Shown here piece by piece: positions 8,796 to 18,073 of a DNA stretch of 35,413 nucleotides. A program made the position numbers and the translations under genes. Source of the DNA: an uncultured Flavobacteriaceae bacterium (lineage in GTDB: Bacteria > Bacteroidota > Bacteroidia > Flavobacteriales > Flavobacteriaceae). The first letter of the stretch is position 1; each line of letters begins with the position of its first letter. Under the pieces are notes generated by a model. It saw only the letters and a list, made by a program, of their open reading frames with translations. It did not search any database and was not told the DNA's origin. The DNA lies in assembly GCA_938088195.1 (NCBI GenBank), contig CALKEO010000022.1:1-35413 (forward strand), given 5' to 3'.

Positions 8796-9237
8796 AAACT
8801 TGTCTGTCAATCTGTTGTTCCAACGAAATAAAAGTTTCTGTTCTTGAGATACCCTCAATTGCTTGAATTTTTTTATTTAAAAGAGCCATTAAATCTTCAT
8901 TATTTTTACACAAAACTTTAATTAAAACACTCCAATTTCCAGTTGTGTAATGACATTCTAGGATTTCAGGCATTTTTTTCATTTCTTTAATTGCAGCTGA
9001 ATTTCTTTCAGCCTTGTCAAAATAAACTCCAATAAATGCTAAAGTTGTCAAGCCTAATACTTTGGGATTAAGTTTTAGATATTGACCAGATATTAATCCA
9101 GAATCATTTAATTTTTTTATTCTTTGATGAATAGCAGCACCAGAAATTCCAATTTTTCTAGAAATTTCTAAAATAGGCGTCCTAGAATTATTAGTTAATT
9201 CTATTAAAATTTTTTTATCAATACCATCAATTTTCAC
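8785..9237 (-). CDS. Lrp/AsnC family transcriptional regulator
   Basis: A 150-residue leucine-responsive-type regulator. Residues 4-63 are the AsnC winged helix-turn-helix (DKKILIELTNNSRTPILEIS, then GISGAAIHQRIKKLNDSGLI). Residues 70-145 form the effector-binding and oligomerisation domain (LGLTTLAFIGVYF, LECHYTTGNWSVLIKV, IQAIEGISRTETFISL). Such proteins form octamers and regulate amino-acid metabolism in response to amino-acid binding; the target genes are unknown here. The start is GTG at 9237, 2 bp after the lpxB stop, so it is likely the last gene of surE-lpxB-lrp. Confidence 0.94.
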   Translation of the reverse strand: MKIDGIDKKILIELTNNSRTPILEISRKIGISGAAIHQRIKKLNDSGLISGQYLKLNPKVLGLTTLAFIGVYFDKAERNSAAIKEMKKMPEILECHYTTGNWSVLIKVLCKNNEDLMALLNKKIQAIEGISRTETFISLEQQIDRQVSIN

Positions 9238-9239
9238 AA

Positions 9240-10340
9240 CTATATTTTTAAAACAATATCCTCAGCAATTCTTTTACTTGAACCAGGCTCCCCTAATAAG
9301 GAAATTAAGCTGTCATATTTAGCTAACAAACGATTTCTATTATTTAAATCTAAAACTTTTTTTAATTCTTTAATAATATTCTTTTTCGAACAATCATTTT
9401 GAATTAATTCTTTAATTAGTTCTTGATTCATTATTAAATTAACTAGCGAAATAAATTTAATTTTTATGAAAAATTTTGCCAACAGGTAACTTACTAAACT
9501 TGTTTTGTAGCAAACAACCTGAGGAATTTTAAGAATGGCTGTTTCTAAAGTAGCTGTTCCACTAGTGACTAAAGCAGCTTTAGAACTAGATAGTAAGCTA
9601 TAAGTCTTTGATTTAAAAACTTTAATATTTTTATCTTTTATTATATTATTGTAATACTCTAATTCGATATTTGGAGCTCCAGCAATTACAAATTGATATT
9701 TTGGAAAATGATCTACAACACCTAACATGATTCCTAACATTTTTTTTATTTCTTGTTTTCTGCTTCCAGGTAAAATTGATATAATTTCCTTATTCTTTTC
9801 ATTTGATAAGTCTTTATTTTGAGAATCTTTGAAATGTTTTATGCTGTCAAGTAGTGGGTGTCCGAGAAATTTTACTTTAAAACCATGCTTTTTTTCAAAA
9901 AATTCTTTTTCAAAAGGAAGTATGACATATAAATAATCAATATATTTTTTTATTTTTTTTATTCTACTTTCTCTCCATGCCCAAATTTGAGGTGCTATGT
10001 AATAAATTGTTTTGAATTTACTATTTTTAGCCCACTTTGCAATTCTTAAATTAAAGCCAGGATAGTCAATAAATATAATTTTATCTGGATTGAATTGTAA
10101 TATATCTTTTTTACAAAATCTTATATTTTTTAAAATTGTTTGTAAATTTAGGACTACTTCATAAAATCCCATAAAAGATAATTCCTTAAAATGCTTAACT
10201 ATTTTTGCTCCTGCATTTTTCATTTTATCTCCTCCCCAAGCTCTTATTTCAGCTTTATTATCAAATTTAATAATCTGCTTTATTAAGTTGGAGCCGTGTA
10301 AATCTCCTGAGGCTTCTCCCGCAATTATATAATACTTCAT
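9240..10340 (-). CDS. lpxB: Lipid-A-disaccharide synthase LpxB
   Basis: A peripheral inner-membrane glycosyltransferase (family 19) that joins UDP-diacylglucosamine and lipid X to form the lipid A disaccharide. Signatures in order are GEASGDLHGSNLIK at the N-terminus, FIDYPGFNLRIAKWAK, IAPQIWAWRESRIKKIKKY, FLGHPLLDSI, ILPGSRKQEIKKM and SGTATLETAILKIPQVVCYK. The length of 366 residues is normal. It starts at ATG 7 bp after the surE stop and is followed 2 bp later by the Lrp-type gene. Its presence indicates that the organism makes lipid A, consistent with lptE elsewhere in the window. Confidence 0.97.
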   Translation of the reverse strand: MKYYIIAGEASGDLHGSNLIKQIIKFDNKAEIRAWGGDKMKNAGAKIVKHFKELSFMGFYEVVLNLQTILKNIRFCKKDILQFNPDKIIFIDYPGFNLRIAKWAKNSKFKTIYYIAPQIWAWRESRIKKIKKYIDYLYVILPFEKEFFEKKHGFKVKFLGHPLLDSIKHFKDSQNKDLSNEKNKEIISILPGSRKQEIKKMLGIMLGVVDHFPKYQFVIAGAPNIELEYYNNIIKDKNIKVFKSKTYSLLSSSKAALVTSGTATLETAILKIPQVVCYKTSLVSYLLAKFFIKIKFISLVNLIMNQELIKELIQNDCSKKNIIKELKKVLDLNNRNRLLAKYDSLISLLGEPGSSKRIAEDIVLKI

Positions 10341-10347
10341 AGTCGTA

Positions 10348-11118
10348 TTAAAAATTCCAATTTTTAATTTTTATTATACTTTTATGATCTGTCATATCAA
10401 ATTTGACTGGGACTATTGAAATGAAACCATTTTTTAAAGCCCATTCGTCAGAATCGCTTTTGTGATCTTCGTTAATAAATTCACCAGTTAACCAGTAATA
10501 TTCTTTTCCTTGTGGATTTTTTCTTTTATCAAATTTTTCTATCCAATAAGCTTTAGCTTGTCTACAAATTTTTATTCCTTTAATTTCTTTTTCTGATAAT
10601 TTAGGAAAATTAACATTTAAAGCATTTCCCTCAGGAATCCCCTTTTCTAAGGATAGTAAAGTTATTTTTTTAACAAAAGTTCTAATATTTTCAAACTCAG
10701 CATTCCATCTGTAGTCTAATAAAGAGAATCCAATTGCTGGAACTCCTTCAATACTAGCTTCTAATGCTGCACTCATAGTTCCAGAATAAATCACATTAAT
10801 TGAGGAATTTGATCCATGATTTATTCCTGAGACACAAATATCAGGTTTTCTTTTTAAAATTTCATTAATCCCCAATTTAACACAGTCTGCAGGTGTTCCA
10901 GAGCAAGAATATTCTAATTGTGGACCATTATCAATCTTAACCTTATTTGAGTGTAAGGTTGAATTTATTGTAATAGCATGCCCCATAGCTGATTGAGGAC
11001 TATCAGGAGCAACCACAACCACCTCTCCAATTTCGTTCATAACAGAGATTAATGTCCTTATTCCAGGAGCAGTAATACCATCATCATTTGTGACTAATAT
11101 TAACGGTTTTTTTGACAT
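10348..11118 (-). CDS. surE: 5'/3'-nucleotidase SurE
   Basis: A metal-dependent nucleoside monophosphatase linked to stress and stationary-phase survival. The N-terminal metal site is LVTNDDGITAPGI with Asp12 and Asp13. It continues with VVAPDSPQSAMGHAIT, SCSGTPADCVKLG and the signature SGINHGSNSSINVIYSGTM, then AALEASIEGVPAIGFS. The length is 256 residues, as usual. It is first in the surE-lpxB-lrp cluster and divergent from the tail-specific protease gene across a 144-bp gap. In Bacteroidota surE often neighbours that protease. Confidence 0.97.
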   Translation of the reverse strand: MSKKPLILVTNDDGITAPGIRTLISVMNEIGEVVVVAPDSPQSAMGHAITINSTLHSNKVKIDNGPQLEYSCSGTPADCVKLGINEILKRKPDICVSGINHGSNSSINVIYSGTMSAALEASIEGVPAIGFSLLDYRWNAEFENIRTFVKKITLLSLEKGIPEGNALNVNFPKLSEKEIKGIKICRQAKAYWIEKFDKRKNPQGKEYYWLTGEFINEDHKSDSDEWALKNGFISIVPVKFDMTDHKSIIKIKNWNF

Positions 11119-11204
11119 TTATAAATTTTGTGTAAAAATACAATAAAGAATATATCTTTAAATATTTACTTAATTAATAGATATTTTTTTAAAAATGAAT
11201 TGTT

Positions 11205-11225
11205 TTAGCATGATTTTTGTGCTAA
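11205..11225. promoter_or_regulatory. Inverted repeat in the surE/protease divergent gap
   Basis: TTAGCA (11205-11210) and TGCTAA (11220-11225) form a perfect 6-bp inverted repeat with a 9-base spacer. It lies 37 bp before the protease ATG. It overlaps a possible promoter (TTG at 11200-11202, with a weak TAATTTAT at 11223-11230). It is operator-like, but the arms are short and chance is possible in AT-rich DNA. Confidence 0.3.
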
Positions 11226-11262
11226 TTTATTAAATTTACTAAGCCTACATTTTAAATTTTTG

Positions 11263-13392
11263 ATGAAACGTAAAATAATTATATTTTTTATTACGATAAC
11301 TTTTGCACTTGCTAGTTGGAAATTAATTAATCCAACTTTTGATAATTCTAATAAAGATAAATTACTGATTGAAATTATAAAGTATGTTTTAGAAAAGTAT
11401 CATTATAATTCTATTGAAATAAATGATGAATTTTCTGAAAAAATGTTTGATGCTTATATTGAACTTTTAGATTCCCAAAAAAAATACTTTTTGTCTTCAG
11501 ATATTCGAGAATTTAAAAAGTACAAGCTAAAATTAGACAATCAATTGATAGATTATGATTTATCTTTTTTTAATTTATCATATGAAAGATTGATCCAAAG
11601 AATTTCTGAAGTGGAAGAGTTCTACCCAACATTATTGGATATTCCTTTTGATTTTTCAAAAAAAGAAGCAATTAATTTAGATTTTGAAAACATATCATTT
11701 CCAAAAAATAATAATGAACGAAAGGATAGATGGAGAAAACAATTTAAATACACTGCATTAGATATTTATGATTTAAAAATTTCAGATCAAAAATCTAATC
11801 TTAAAAAAAATAATGATTTTGAACCAAAAACAGACGAAGAAATTGTTCAAGAATCTATTGAGCTGGTGGAAAAAAACATTATTAATCTTTTTGATTTAAT
11901 GGGTGATTTACAAAGAAAAGATTGGTTTTCAACGTATTTAAATTCATTTGTAATTCAGTTAGATCCTCACACATACTATTTTAAACCTGAAGACAAGGAA
12001 AGATTTGATATGACAATTTCTGGAAAGTTTAATGGTATTGGTGCAAGATTATCCAAAGAAGAAGGCGGTATAAAAATTGTTGATATAATATTGGGAGGCC
12101 CATTGTGGCGAGATAAAAAAATAGAGATTGGAGATGAAATTATTAAAGTGGGTGAAAAAAACAACAAGCCAGTTGATGTCATTGGTATGAGACTTGAGGA
12201 TGCAATAAAATTAATTAAAGGTCCAAAAGATTCCGAAGTGAGATTAACTATTAGAAAAAGTATTGATGGCGAAATAGAGGTTGTTCCGGTGATTAGAGAT
12301 GAAATAAAATTGGAAGAAACTTATGCTAAATCAACTTTAATTAAGAAAAATAATAAAAATTATGGCTTAATTAGCTTACCAAAGTTTTATGTAGATTTTG
12401 ATAATTATAAAAGTAGGAATTGTGCCTCTGATGTAAAAAAAGAAATAATTAAACTAAAAGAACAAGGAATTGAAGGATTGATTTTGGATTTAAGAAATAA
12501 TGGTGGTGGTTCCTTACAGACTGTAGTAGACATGACAGGTCTTTTTATAAAGGAAGGTCCTGTTGTTCAAGTAAAATCCTTTGGAGACAGAAAACAAGTT
12601 GTGTATGATAAAGATCCCTCAATTTTTTGGGACGGCCCTATGGTAGTTTTAGTGAACCAAATGTCAGCTTCTGCATCTGAAATATTAGCTGCAGCATTAC
12701 AGGATTATGATAGAGCAGTAATTGTTGGTAGCTCACAGAGTTTTGGAAAGGGAACAGTTCAAAATGTAATTGATCTTAATAGATTTTTGTCTAACAGTCA
12801 ATTTGATTTAGGAGCACTAAAAATTACTACTGATATATTTTACAGAATAAATGGTGAATCAGTTCAGGTTGATGGTGTAAAAAGTGATATCACTGTTCCA
12901 AATAGGCTTTCTTTTATTCCAATTGGTGAAAATGATGAAAAAAATCCATTAAAGTGGGACCAAATTGGCTCTGCGAATTATAAAAAATGGGATGGATATT
13001 TTAATCTAGATGATGTTATCAAATCTGGCAATGAAAATGTTGAAAAAAGTAAATATGCAATCCTAGTCAAAGAAAATGCTAAATGGATAGCTTCTAAGCA
13101 AAAACCAAAATCTTTAACACTCAATTACCTTGATTACAAGAAGGCTCAAAATGATGATAAAAATTATTTGTCAAGATTTGATGAAATAAAAGAATATAAA
13201 AACAACCTAGAATTTGAATTTATAGCTAATGACGAAGAGCTTATTGAAAACTCAAAAGAAATTTTAGAAAGTAGAAACAGGTGGAGAAAAGTTTTACAAT
13301 CTGATTTTCAACTAAACGAAGGTTTAAAAGTTTTAGATAATTTAAAATCAAAAGCTTCTAGTAATAATTCTATTATTGCTAATAAAGATTAA
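11263..13392 (+). CDS. Tail-specific (C-terminal processing) protease
   Basis: A Prc/Tsp-type serine protease of family S41, acting in the periplasm on proteins with exposed C-termini. An N-terminal signal or anchor segment (KIIIFFITITFALASW) is followed by an N-terminal Tsp domain (about 40-230). A PDZ domain follows (ISGKFNGIGARLSKEEGG to GDEIIKVGE), then the S41 core and a C-terminal DUF3340-type helical region (about 550-700). The catalytic serine is the middle one of MSASASE (Ser470) and the lysine is in FGKGTVQ (Lys496). I chose ATG at 11263; an in-frame TTG lies immediately before it at 11260. It has 709 residues, close to Tsp. The next gene overlaps its stop (TAATG). Confidence 0.95.
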   Translation: MKRKIIIFFITITFALASWKLINPTFDNSNKDKLLIEIIKYVLEKYHYNSIEINDEFSEKMFDAYIELLDSQKKYFLSSDIREFKKYKLKLDNQLIDYDLSFFNLSYERLIQRISEVEEFYPTLLDIPFDFSKKEAINLDFENISFPKNNNERKDRWRKQFKYTALDIYDLKISDQKSNLKKNNDFEPKTDEEIVQESIELVEKNIINLFDLMGDLQRKDWFSTYLNSFVIQLDPHTYYFKPEDKERFDMTISGKFNGIGARLSKEEGGIKIVDIILGGPLWRDKKIEIGDEIIKVGEKNNKPVDVIGMRLEDAIKLIKGPKDSEVRLTIRKSIDGEIEVVPVIRDEIKLEETYAKSTLIKKNNKNYGLISLPKFYVDFDNYKSRNCASDVKKEIIKLKEQGIEGLILDLRNNGGGSLQTVVDMTGLFIKEGPVVQVKSFGDRKQVVYDKDPSIFWDGPMVVLVNQMSASASEILAAALQDYDRAVIVGSSQSFGKGTVQNVIDLNRFLSNSQFDLGALKITTDIFYRINGESVQVDGVKSDITVPNRLSFIPIGENDEKNPLKWDQIGSANYKKWDGYFNLDDVIKSGNENVEKSKYAILVKENAKWIASKQKPKSLTLNYLDYKKAQNDDKNYLSRFDEIKEYKNNLEFEFIANDEELIENSKEILESRNRWRKVLQSDFQLNEGLKVLDNLKSKASSNNSIIANKD

Positions 13393-14465
13393 TGTTTTCA
13401 AAAACAAAGTCATTTATTAAAAACAATTTTGGTGTCTCATTCTGTTTAGCTTTTATCTTCTTTTGTTTTTTAGTTTCAATTTTTGCTTATTTTATTATCC
13501 CTGATGATTCGCAATATTCAAATCAGATGCATCTACCAATTCATTCAAAACCTCCAGGATTTAAAGCTATTATTTTAGAAATCCCGAACGTAAATGATGA
13601 CAACCAATCATTTTTAAGTAAGAAGTTGTTTGGAGATAAAAATCCAAATAAAGAAATTTTAGTTAATAATTATGAGTTATATGATAATGGAATAGCATAT
13701 GTAAATTTCAATAAAGAAAATAGAATTATTAAATATTCATCTTTTGATAAATCTCTATCAAAAGATGAAATTGAAAAAAAGTATATTTCACAAAGAAAAT
13801 TTATTTTTGGGACAGATAGTTTCGGAAGAGATGTTTTTGGAAGAATAATGCTTGGAACGAGAGTCTCATTATCTATTGGATTTATTGCAGTTCTAATATC
13901 ATTAATAATTGGCCTTTCAATTGGGATGATTGGAGGTTACTATGGTGGAATTGTAGATAAAGTAGTCGTATCACTTATTAATATTTTTTGGTCTATTCCT
14001 ACTTTATTACTGGTTATTGCTATTTCAATTGCACTAGGAAAAGGATTCTGGCAAGTTTACGTTGCTGTAGGTTTAACAATGTGGGTTGAAGTAGCGAGAG
14101 TGGTAAGAGGACAAGTAATTTCCGAAAAAAATAAAGATTACATTGTTGCTACAAAAGTTTTGGGCTATTCAGATTTAAGAACTTTTATTAAACATATTAT
14201 TCCTAATATTATTGGTCCTATTTTAATAATTTGCGCCGCTAATTTTGCTTCTGCTATTTTAATTGAAAGCGGATTAAGTTTTTTAGGAATTGGGACACAA
14301 CCCCCAGTCCCTAGTTGGGGTTCAATGATAAAAGATAATTACCAATTTATAATATTAGATAAAGGTTATCTTGCATTTATCCCTGGAATTTCAATAATGC
14401 TATTGGTAACTAGTTTCATGTTTTTAGGCAATAATCTTCCAGATTTAATTAATAAAAATAAATAA
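13392..14465 (+). CDS. ABC transporter permease, DppC/OppC type
   Basis: A 357-residue inner-membrane permease of the peptide/nickel family. TM1 is near residues 14-36. An extracytoplasmic insertion of about 100 residues follows, then the core with FGTDSFGRDVFGRIMLGTRV and about five helices. The EAA loop that docks on the ATPase is KDYIVATKVLGYSDLRTFIKHI. The C-terminal signature ESGLSFLGIGTQPPVPSWG is also typical. No partner permease, ATPase or binding protein is in the window, so the substrate is unknown; oligopeptides are the usual guess. The ATG overlaps the protease stop codon by one base, so translation is likely coupled. Its stop directly abuts the rodA stop on the other strand. Confidence 0.93.
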   Translation: MFSKTKSFIKNNFGVSFCLAFIFFCFLVSIFAYFIIPDDSQYSNQMHLPIHSKPPGFKAIILEIPNVNDDNQSFLSKKLFGDKNPNKEILVNNYELYDNGIAYVNFNKENRIIKYSSFDKSLSKDEIEKKYISQRKFIFGTDSFGRDVFGRIMLGTRVSLSIGFIAVLISLIIGLSIGMIGGYYGGIVDKVVVSLINIFWSIPTLLLVIAISIALGKGFWQVYVAVGLTMWVEVARVVRGQVISEKNKDYIVATKVLGYSDLRTFIKHIIPNIIGPILIICAANFASAILIESGLSFLGIGTQPPVPSWGSMIKDNYQFIILDKGYLAFIPGISIMLLVTSFMFLGNNLPDLINKNK

Positions 14466-15707
14466 TTACCATTTACTCGTTCTTTGAGAATCTAATTTAA
14501 TATAGATTGCGAAAAGTAAAATGAAAGCCATCAAATTTGACCCACCATAACTTAGAAAGGGTAGAGGAATACCAATTGTTGGTACTAAGCCAATAACCAT
14601 ACCTATATTTATAAAATAATGAGTAAAAATAATTGTTACTGTTGAGTATGAATATATTTTACTAAAAAGGTTTCTTTGCAAATCAGCTCTTTTCGATATT
14701 CGCAGCATTAAATAGGTATATAAAAAAATTATAAAAGTAGCACCTAGAAACCCCCATTCTTCCCCAACAGTTGAAAAAATATAATCTGTATGTTGTTCTG
14801 GAACAAATTTTCCTCTAGTTTGGGATCCTTTTAAAAACCCCTCTCCCAAAATCCCCCCAGATGCAAATGCAATTCTTGATTGATTTGAGTTATATCCAAC
14901 TCCTCTATTGTCCTGTTCCAATCCGATGACTACATTAAACCTATCTCTGTGACGTTGTTCAAATACGTTATTAAAAATAAAATCAACTGAAAGGACAAAT
15001 AAAGAAAAAACAGTTCCGTATATTAATGTTTTTTTAATCATATTTTTTTTAAAAAATATAAAAATCAACACTAGCAGTATTAAAAAAGCTAAAACATATT
15101 TCGGAGTAAAAATAATTGTTGTAAAAAATAATAATATAAACCCCACAAATAGATTCATATATAATGAGGGAAGGCCAACTTTATAGAAAACTAAAATAAA
15201 GCTCAAAAAAACAATAATAGTCCCAGGGTCTGGTTGAATACCAATTAGAATTATTGGAATTAAAACAATTAAAAAGGAATAGAACTGGGTTTGTATTGTT
15301 TTTAGATTTGAATTAATATCACTTAAATATTTTGCTAATGCTAAAGCTGTAATTGGTTTCGCAAATTCACTGGGCTGTAAACTAAATCCATTAAATTGAT
15401 ACCAAGCTAAAGCACCGTTGACCTCATTTCCAAAAACAAACAAACATATTAGAGAAATAATGGAAAAAATATATAACAGACTGGAATAGCGAATAAAAAA
15501 ACTAAATGGTAAAAATTGAATAAATAAAAAAATTACTATTGAGAGAATAACAAAAACTAGTTGCTTTGTAAAGGTATTATAATTTAATAGTGATTCTAAA
15601 AGGTATGCTTGAGATGAAGAATAGATGTTACCTAATCCCAAAACAATAAGTAGACTTAAAATCGAAATACTGGTCCAATCAATTTTTGTTAGGTTGATTT
15701 TACTCAT
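14466..15707 (-). CDS. rodA: Rod-shape SEDS glycosyltransferase RodA
   Basis: A polytopic SEDS-family peptidoglycan glycosyltransferase that polymerises lipid II for lateral wall growth, working with PBP2. It has about ten hydrophobic segments in 413 residues. Typical motifs are FSLQPSEFAKPITALALAKY, IGIQPDPGTIIVFLS (with the conserved Asp in the PDPGT loop), FVPEQHTDYIFSTVGEEWGF and GLVPTIGIPLPFLSYGGSNL. The ATG lies inside the end of mrdA with an 8-bp overlap, as expected for genes whose products work as a pair. It is the last gene of the purH-mreBCD-mrdA-rodA run. Confidence 0.97.
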   Translation of the reverse strand: MSKINLTKIDWTSISILSLLIVLGLGNIYSSSQAYLLESLLNYNTFTKQLVFVILSIVIFLFIQFLPFSFFIRYSSLLYIFSIISLICLFVFGNEVNGALAWYQFNGFSLQPSEFAKPITALALAKYLSDINSNLKTIQTQFYSFLIVLIPIILIGIQPDPGTIIVFLSFILVFYKVGLPSLYMNLFVGFILLFFTTIIFTPKYVLAFLILLVLIFIFFKKNMIKKTLIYGTVFSLFVLSVDFIFNNVFEQRHRDRFNVVIGLEQDNRGVGYNSNQSRIAFASGGILGEGFLKGSQTRGKFVPEQHTDYIFSTVGEEWGFLGATFIIFLYTYLMLRISKRADLQRNLFSKIYSYSTVTIIFTHYFINIGMVIGLVPTIGIPLPFLSYGGSNLMAFILLFAIYIKLDSQRTSKW

Positions 15708-17562
15708 TAATTGAAAAATTAGATTTGGTGTAGGGTTTTAAATATTCATTCATAAGATTCCCATTAAAAATATATTTTTCAAGATATTTTCGTTCAACTT
15801 TTTTGTTTAAATATTTTTCCATCATTAAGCTTGCAATTGGTGCTGCCCACCTAGTTCCCCAATATCCATTTTCAATAAACACCGCAATTGCAATCTTCGG
15901 ATTTTCTTTGGGTGCAAATCCTATAAAAATGGAATGATCGGTTAGTTGTTTTCTAACATCATCTATTTTTATGAAATTTTCAGCGGTTCCAGTTTTTCCA
16001 ACAATTTCAATTCCTCTAATTTTAGAATTTTGAGCAGTTCCTTTTTCAATCACATCATACATACCTTGTACTATTTTTTCAAAGTGAATAGAATCAATTG
16101 AAGAATATTTTTTCTCTCTATATTTAAATTTAATACTATCATTTGAAATTTTTTTAACAAAGTGGGGGGTTATGAACCAGCCTCTGTTAGCAATAGAAGC
16201 AGCAATATTACCAAGTTGAATAGGAGTTGTTAAAATTTCACCTTGTCCAATTCCGTTTGAGATAGTAGTTGCCGCTCTCCATCTGTTATTTGGATACCAT
16301 TTGTCATAATATTTAGAGTCTGGTATTAAACCAGGCTGACCTAATGGATGATCATATCCTAAATAATTCCCAAGCCCAAAACTATTTACATGATTTTTCC
16401 AGTTATCAACACCTTGTTTTGAACTCGAGTATTTTTCAATTGTTTTTTTATAAATCGTTGCAAAATATGTATTACAGGAATTGTATATAGCCTTATTTAA
16501 ATCGTTATAAGTTCCTGGCTTACAGTGACATTTCATGAATCTTTTATTTGAATAAAAGTGACCGGCATTACATAATATTTTTGTGCTTGGAGTTATAACA
16601 TCTTCCTGAAGAGCAATTAAACCATTTATTAGTTTAAATGTAGATCCAGGAGGATACATCCCTTGTAGTCCTCTGTCAAATAGTGGCTTTCCAATAGTAT
16701 CATTTTTTAATTTCAAATAGTTTGTAGATCTTTCTCTTCCAATCAGTAGATTTGGATCAAAACTAGGGGCATTAATAAGTGATAATATTTCTCCACTTTC
16801 AGGCTCAATAGCTACGATACTCCCGAATTTATTAACCATCAATGAGTCTCCATAAATTTGAAGGTTTGAGTCAATAGTTAAATTAATATTTTTTGCAGGT
16901 TTTAAAAGTGTGTCATAGACTCCTTCTTTATATGAACCAGTTGTTCTATTAAAATTATCTTTTTCAAAATAACTAACTCCTTTTAATCCTCTTAACTTTT
17001 TTTCGTATGATTTTTCAATCCCCTGTCTTCCAATTAGTTCTCCAGACTCATAATAACTATTGTCTTTAACTTCATAGTCATTTACTTCGCTAATGTAACC
17101 CAGAATGTTGGAAGCTGAATTTAATAAGTAATTTCTATTAGATTTTTTTCTCACAGAAAAACCTTTATATTTCCACAATTTTTCTTGAATGATAGCATAA
17201 TCAGTTTTAGAAATTTGGGATAGAAAAACAGAGGGTTTAACTCTGGAATATTTTTTTGCTTTATTTATTTTATCAATAAGTGTTGTTTTAGCTATTTTTA
17301 AAATTTTACAAAATTCTAAAGTATCAATAGGTTTGAGTTCTGCGGGGATGATCATTAAATCATAAAAAAGCTCATTGCCAACAATTAATCTATCGTTTCT
17401 GTCAAACACATATCCTCTTTCGGGAAAATTATATACTTTTTCTACAGAGTTTTTATTGGAAAGTTTGACATCATTAATATCAATTAACTGAACCCAAAAA
17501 AGTCGTAAAATAAAAATAAAAGAAGAAAGAATGATTAAAAATGGTAATAGTTTATTTTTCAT
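15700..17562 (-). CDS. mrdA: Penicillin-binding protein 2 (elongasome transpeptidase)
   Basis: A class B PBP that crosslinks peptidoglycan during cell elongation in complex with RodA. An N-terminal membrane anchor (LLPFLIILSSFIFILRLFWV) is followed by the dimerisation/pedestal domain (FPERGYVFDRNDRLIVGNEL) and the transpeptidase domain. The active-site motifs are YPPGSTFKLINGL (catalytic Ser307), the SxN motif in YNSCNTYF, and VGKTGTAENF. I chose ATG at 17562; a TTG two codons upstream (17568) is also in frame. The gene overlaps the end of mreD by 11 bp and the start of rodA by 8 bp. The length of about 620 residues is normal. Confidence 0.97.
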   Translation of the reverse strand: MKNKLLPFLIILSSFIFILRLFWVQLIDINDVKLSNKNSVEKVYNFPERGYVFDRNDRLIVGNELFYDLMIIPAELKPIDTLEFCKILKIAKTTLIDKINKAKKYSRVKPSVFLSQISKTDYAIIQEKLWKYKGFSVRKKSNRNYLLNSASNILGYISEVNDYEVKDNSYYESGELIGRQGIEKSYEKKLRGLKGVSYFEKDNFNRTTGSYKEGVYDTLLKPAKNINLTIDSNLQIYGDSLMVNKFGSIVAIEPESGEILSLINAPSFDPNLLIGRERSTNYLKLKNDTIGKPLFDRGLQGMYPPGSTFKLINGLIALQEDVITPSTKILCNAGHFYSNKRFMKCHCKPGTYNDLNKAIYNSCNTYFATIYKKTIEKYSSSKQGVDNWKNHVNSFGLGNYLGYDHPLGQPGLIPDSKYYDKWYPNNRWRAATTISNGIGQGEILTTPIQLGNIAASIANRGWFITPHFVKKISNDSIKFKYREKKYSSIDSIHFEKIVQGMYDVIEKGTAQNSKIRGIEIVGKTGTAENFIKIDDVRKQLTDHSIFIGFAPKENPKIAIAVFIENGYWGTRWAAPIASLMMEKYLNKKVERKYLEKYIFNGNLMNEYLKPYTKSNFSINE

Positions 17563-18073
17563 TTTCAATCATTATATAAATTAATGTGGTACAAAAAATT
17601 CCAGAAAGTAAAGCTGTGATAAGAGTTTTATATATTATAGTTGAAATATATTTTAAACTAAAAGCTTCCAGCGAAAAAAGAATAAAGTGATGAATTAAAA
17701 TTACTGATGTTAGGTATAAGAATTTTTGAGAAAAAGATGAATCTGAAATGTAATTTTTAATTAGTTTAAGGCCTCGAGGATCAAAAAATCCTCCAAAAAC
17801 AAAATTCATGATATATGATCTAAAAAAGGCCACTGTCAGACAAGCAGCAGTATTTAAACCTAACGAATTAGAAAACAAATCGATAGTCAAACCAAAAGCG
17901 AAAGCTATCACCATGAATGAGATTTTACTTAATTTAACAGGGAAGGTTAATATAAAAACTAAACAAATATAGGGGTCATAAATTCCAAAAAAATCAAATT
18001 TATTAAAAATCAGAACTTGTATTAGAACTAAAAAAATAAATCTTTTACAGATTAACAAATAAATATTTATCAT
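17552..18073 (-). CDS. mreD: Rod shape-determining protein MreD
   Basis: A 173-residue integral membrane protein with about five hydrophobic helices, matching MreD in size and topology. Sequence signals are weaker than for its neighbours, as usual for MreD. The segments QVLIFNKFDFFGIYDPYICL, FAFGLTIDLFSNSLGLNTAA and the long aromatic hydrophobic C-terminal half fit. Its position between mreC and mrdA settles the call. Its ATG overlaps the mreC stop by one base and its 3' end overlaps mrdA by 11 bp. It links MreC and the elongasome in the inner membrane. Confidence 0.93.
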   Translation of the reverse strand: MINIYLLICKRFIFLVLIQVLIFNKFDFFGIYDPYICLVFILTFPVKLSKISFMVIAFAFGLTIDLFSNSLGLNTAACLTVAFFRSYIMNFVFGGFFDPRGLKLIKNYISDSSFSQKFLYLTSVILIHHFILFSLEAFSLKYISTIIYKTLITALLSGIFCTTLIYIMIENEK

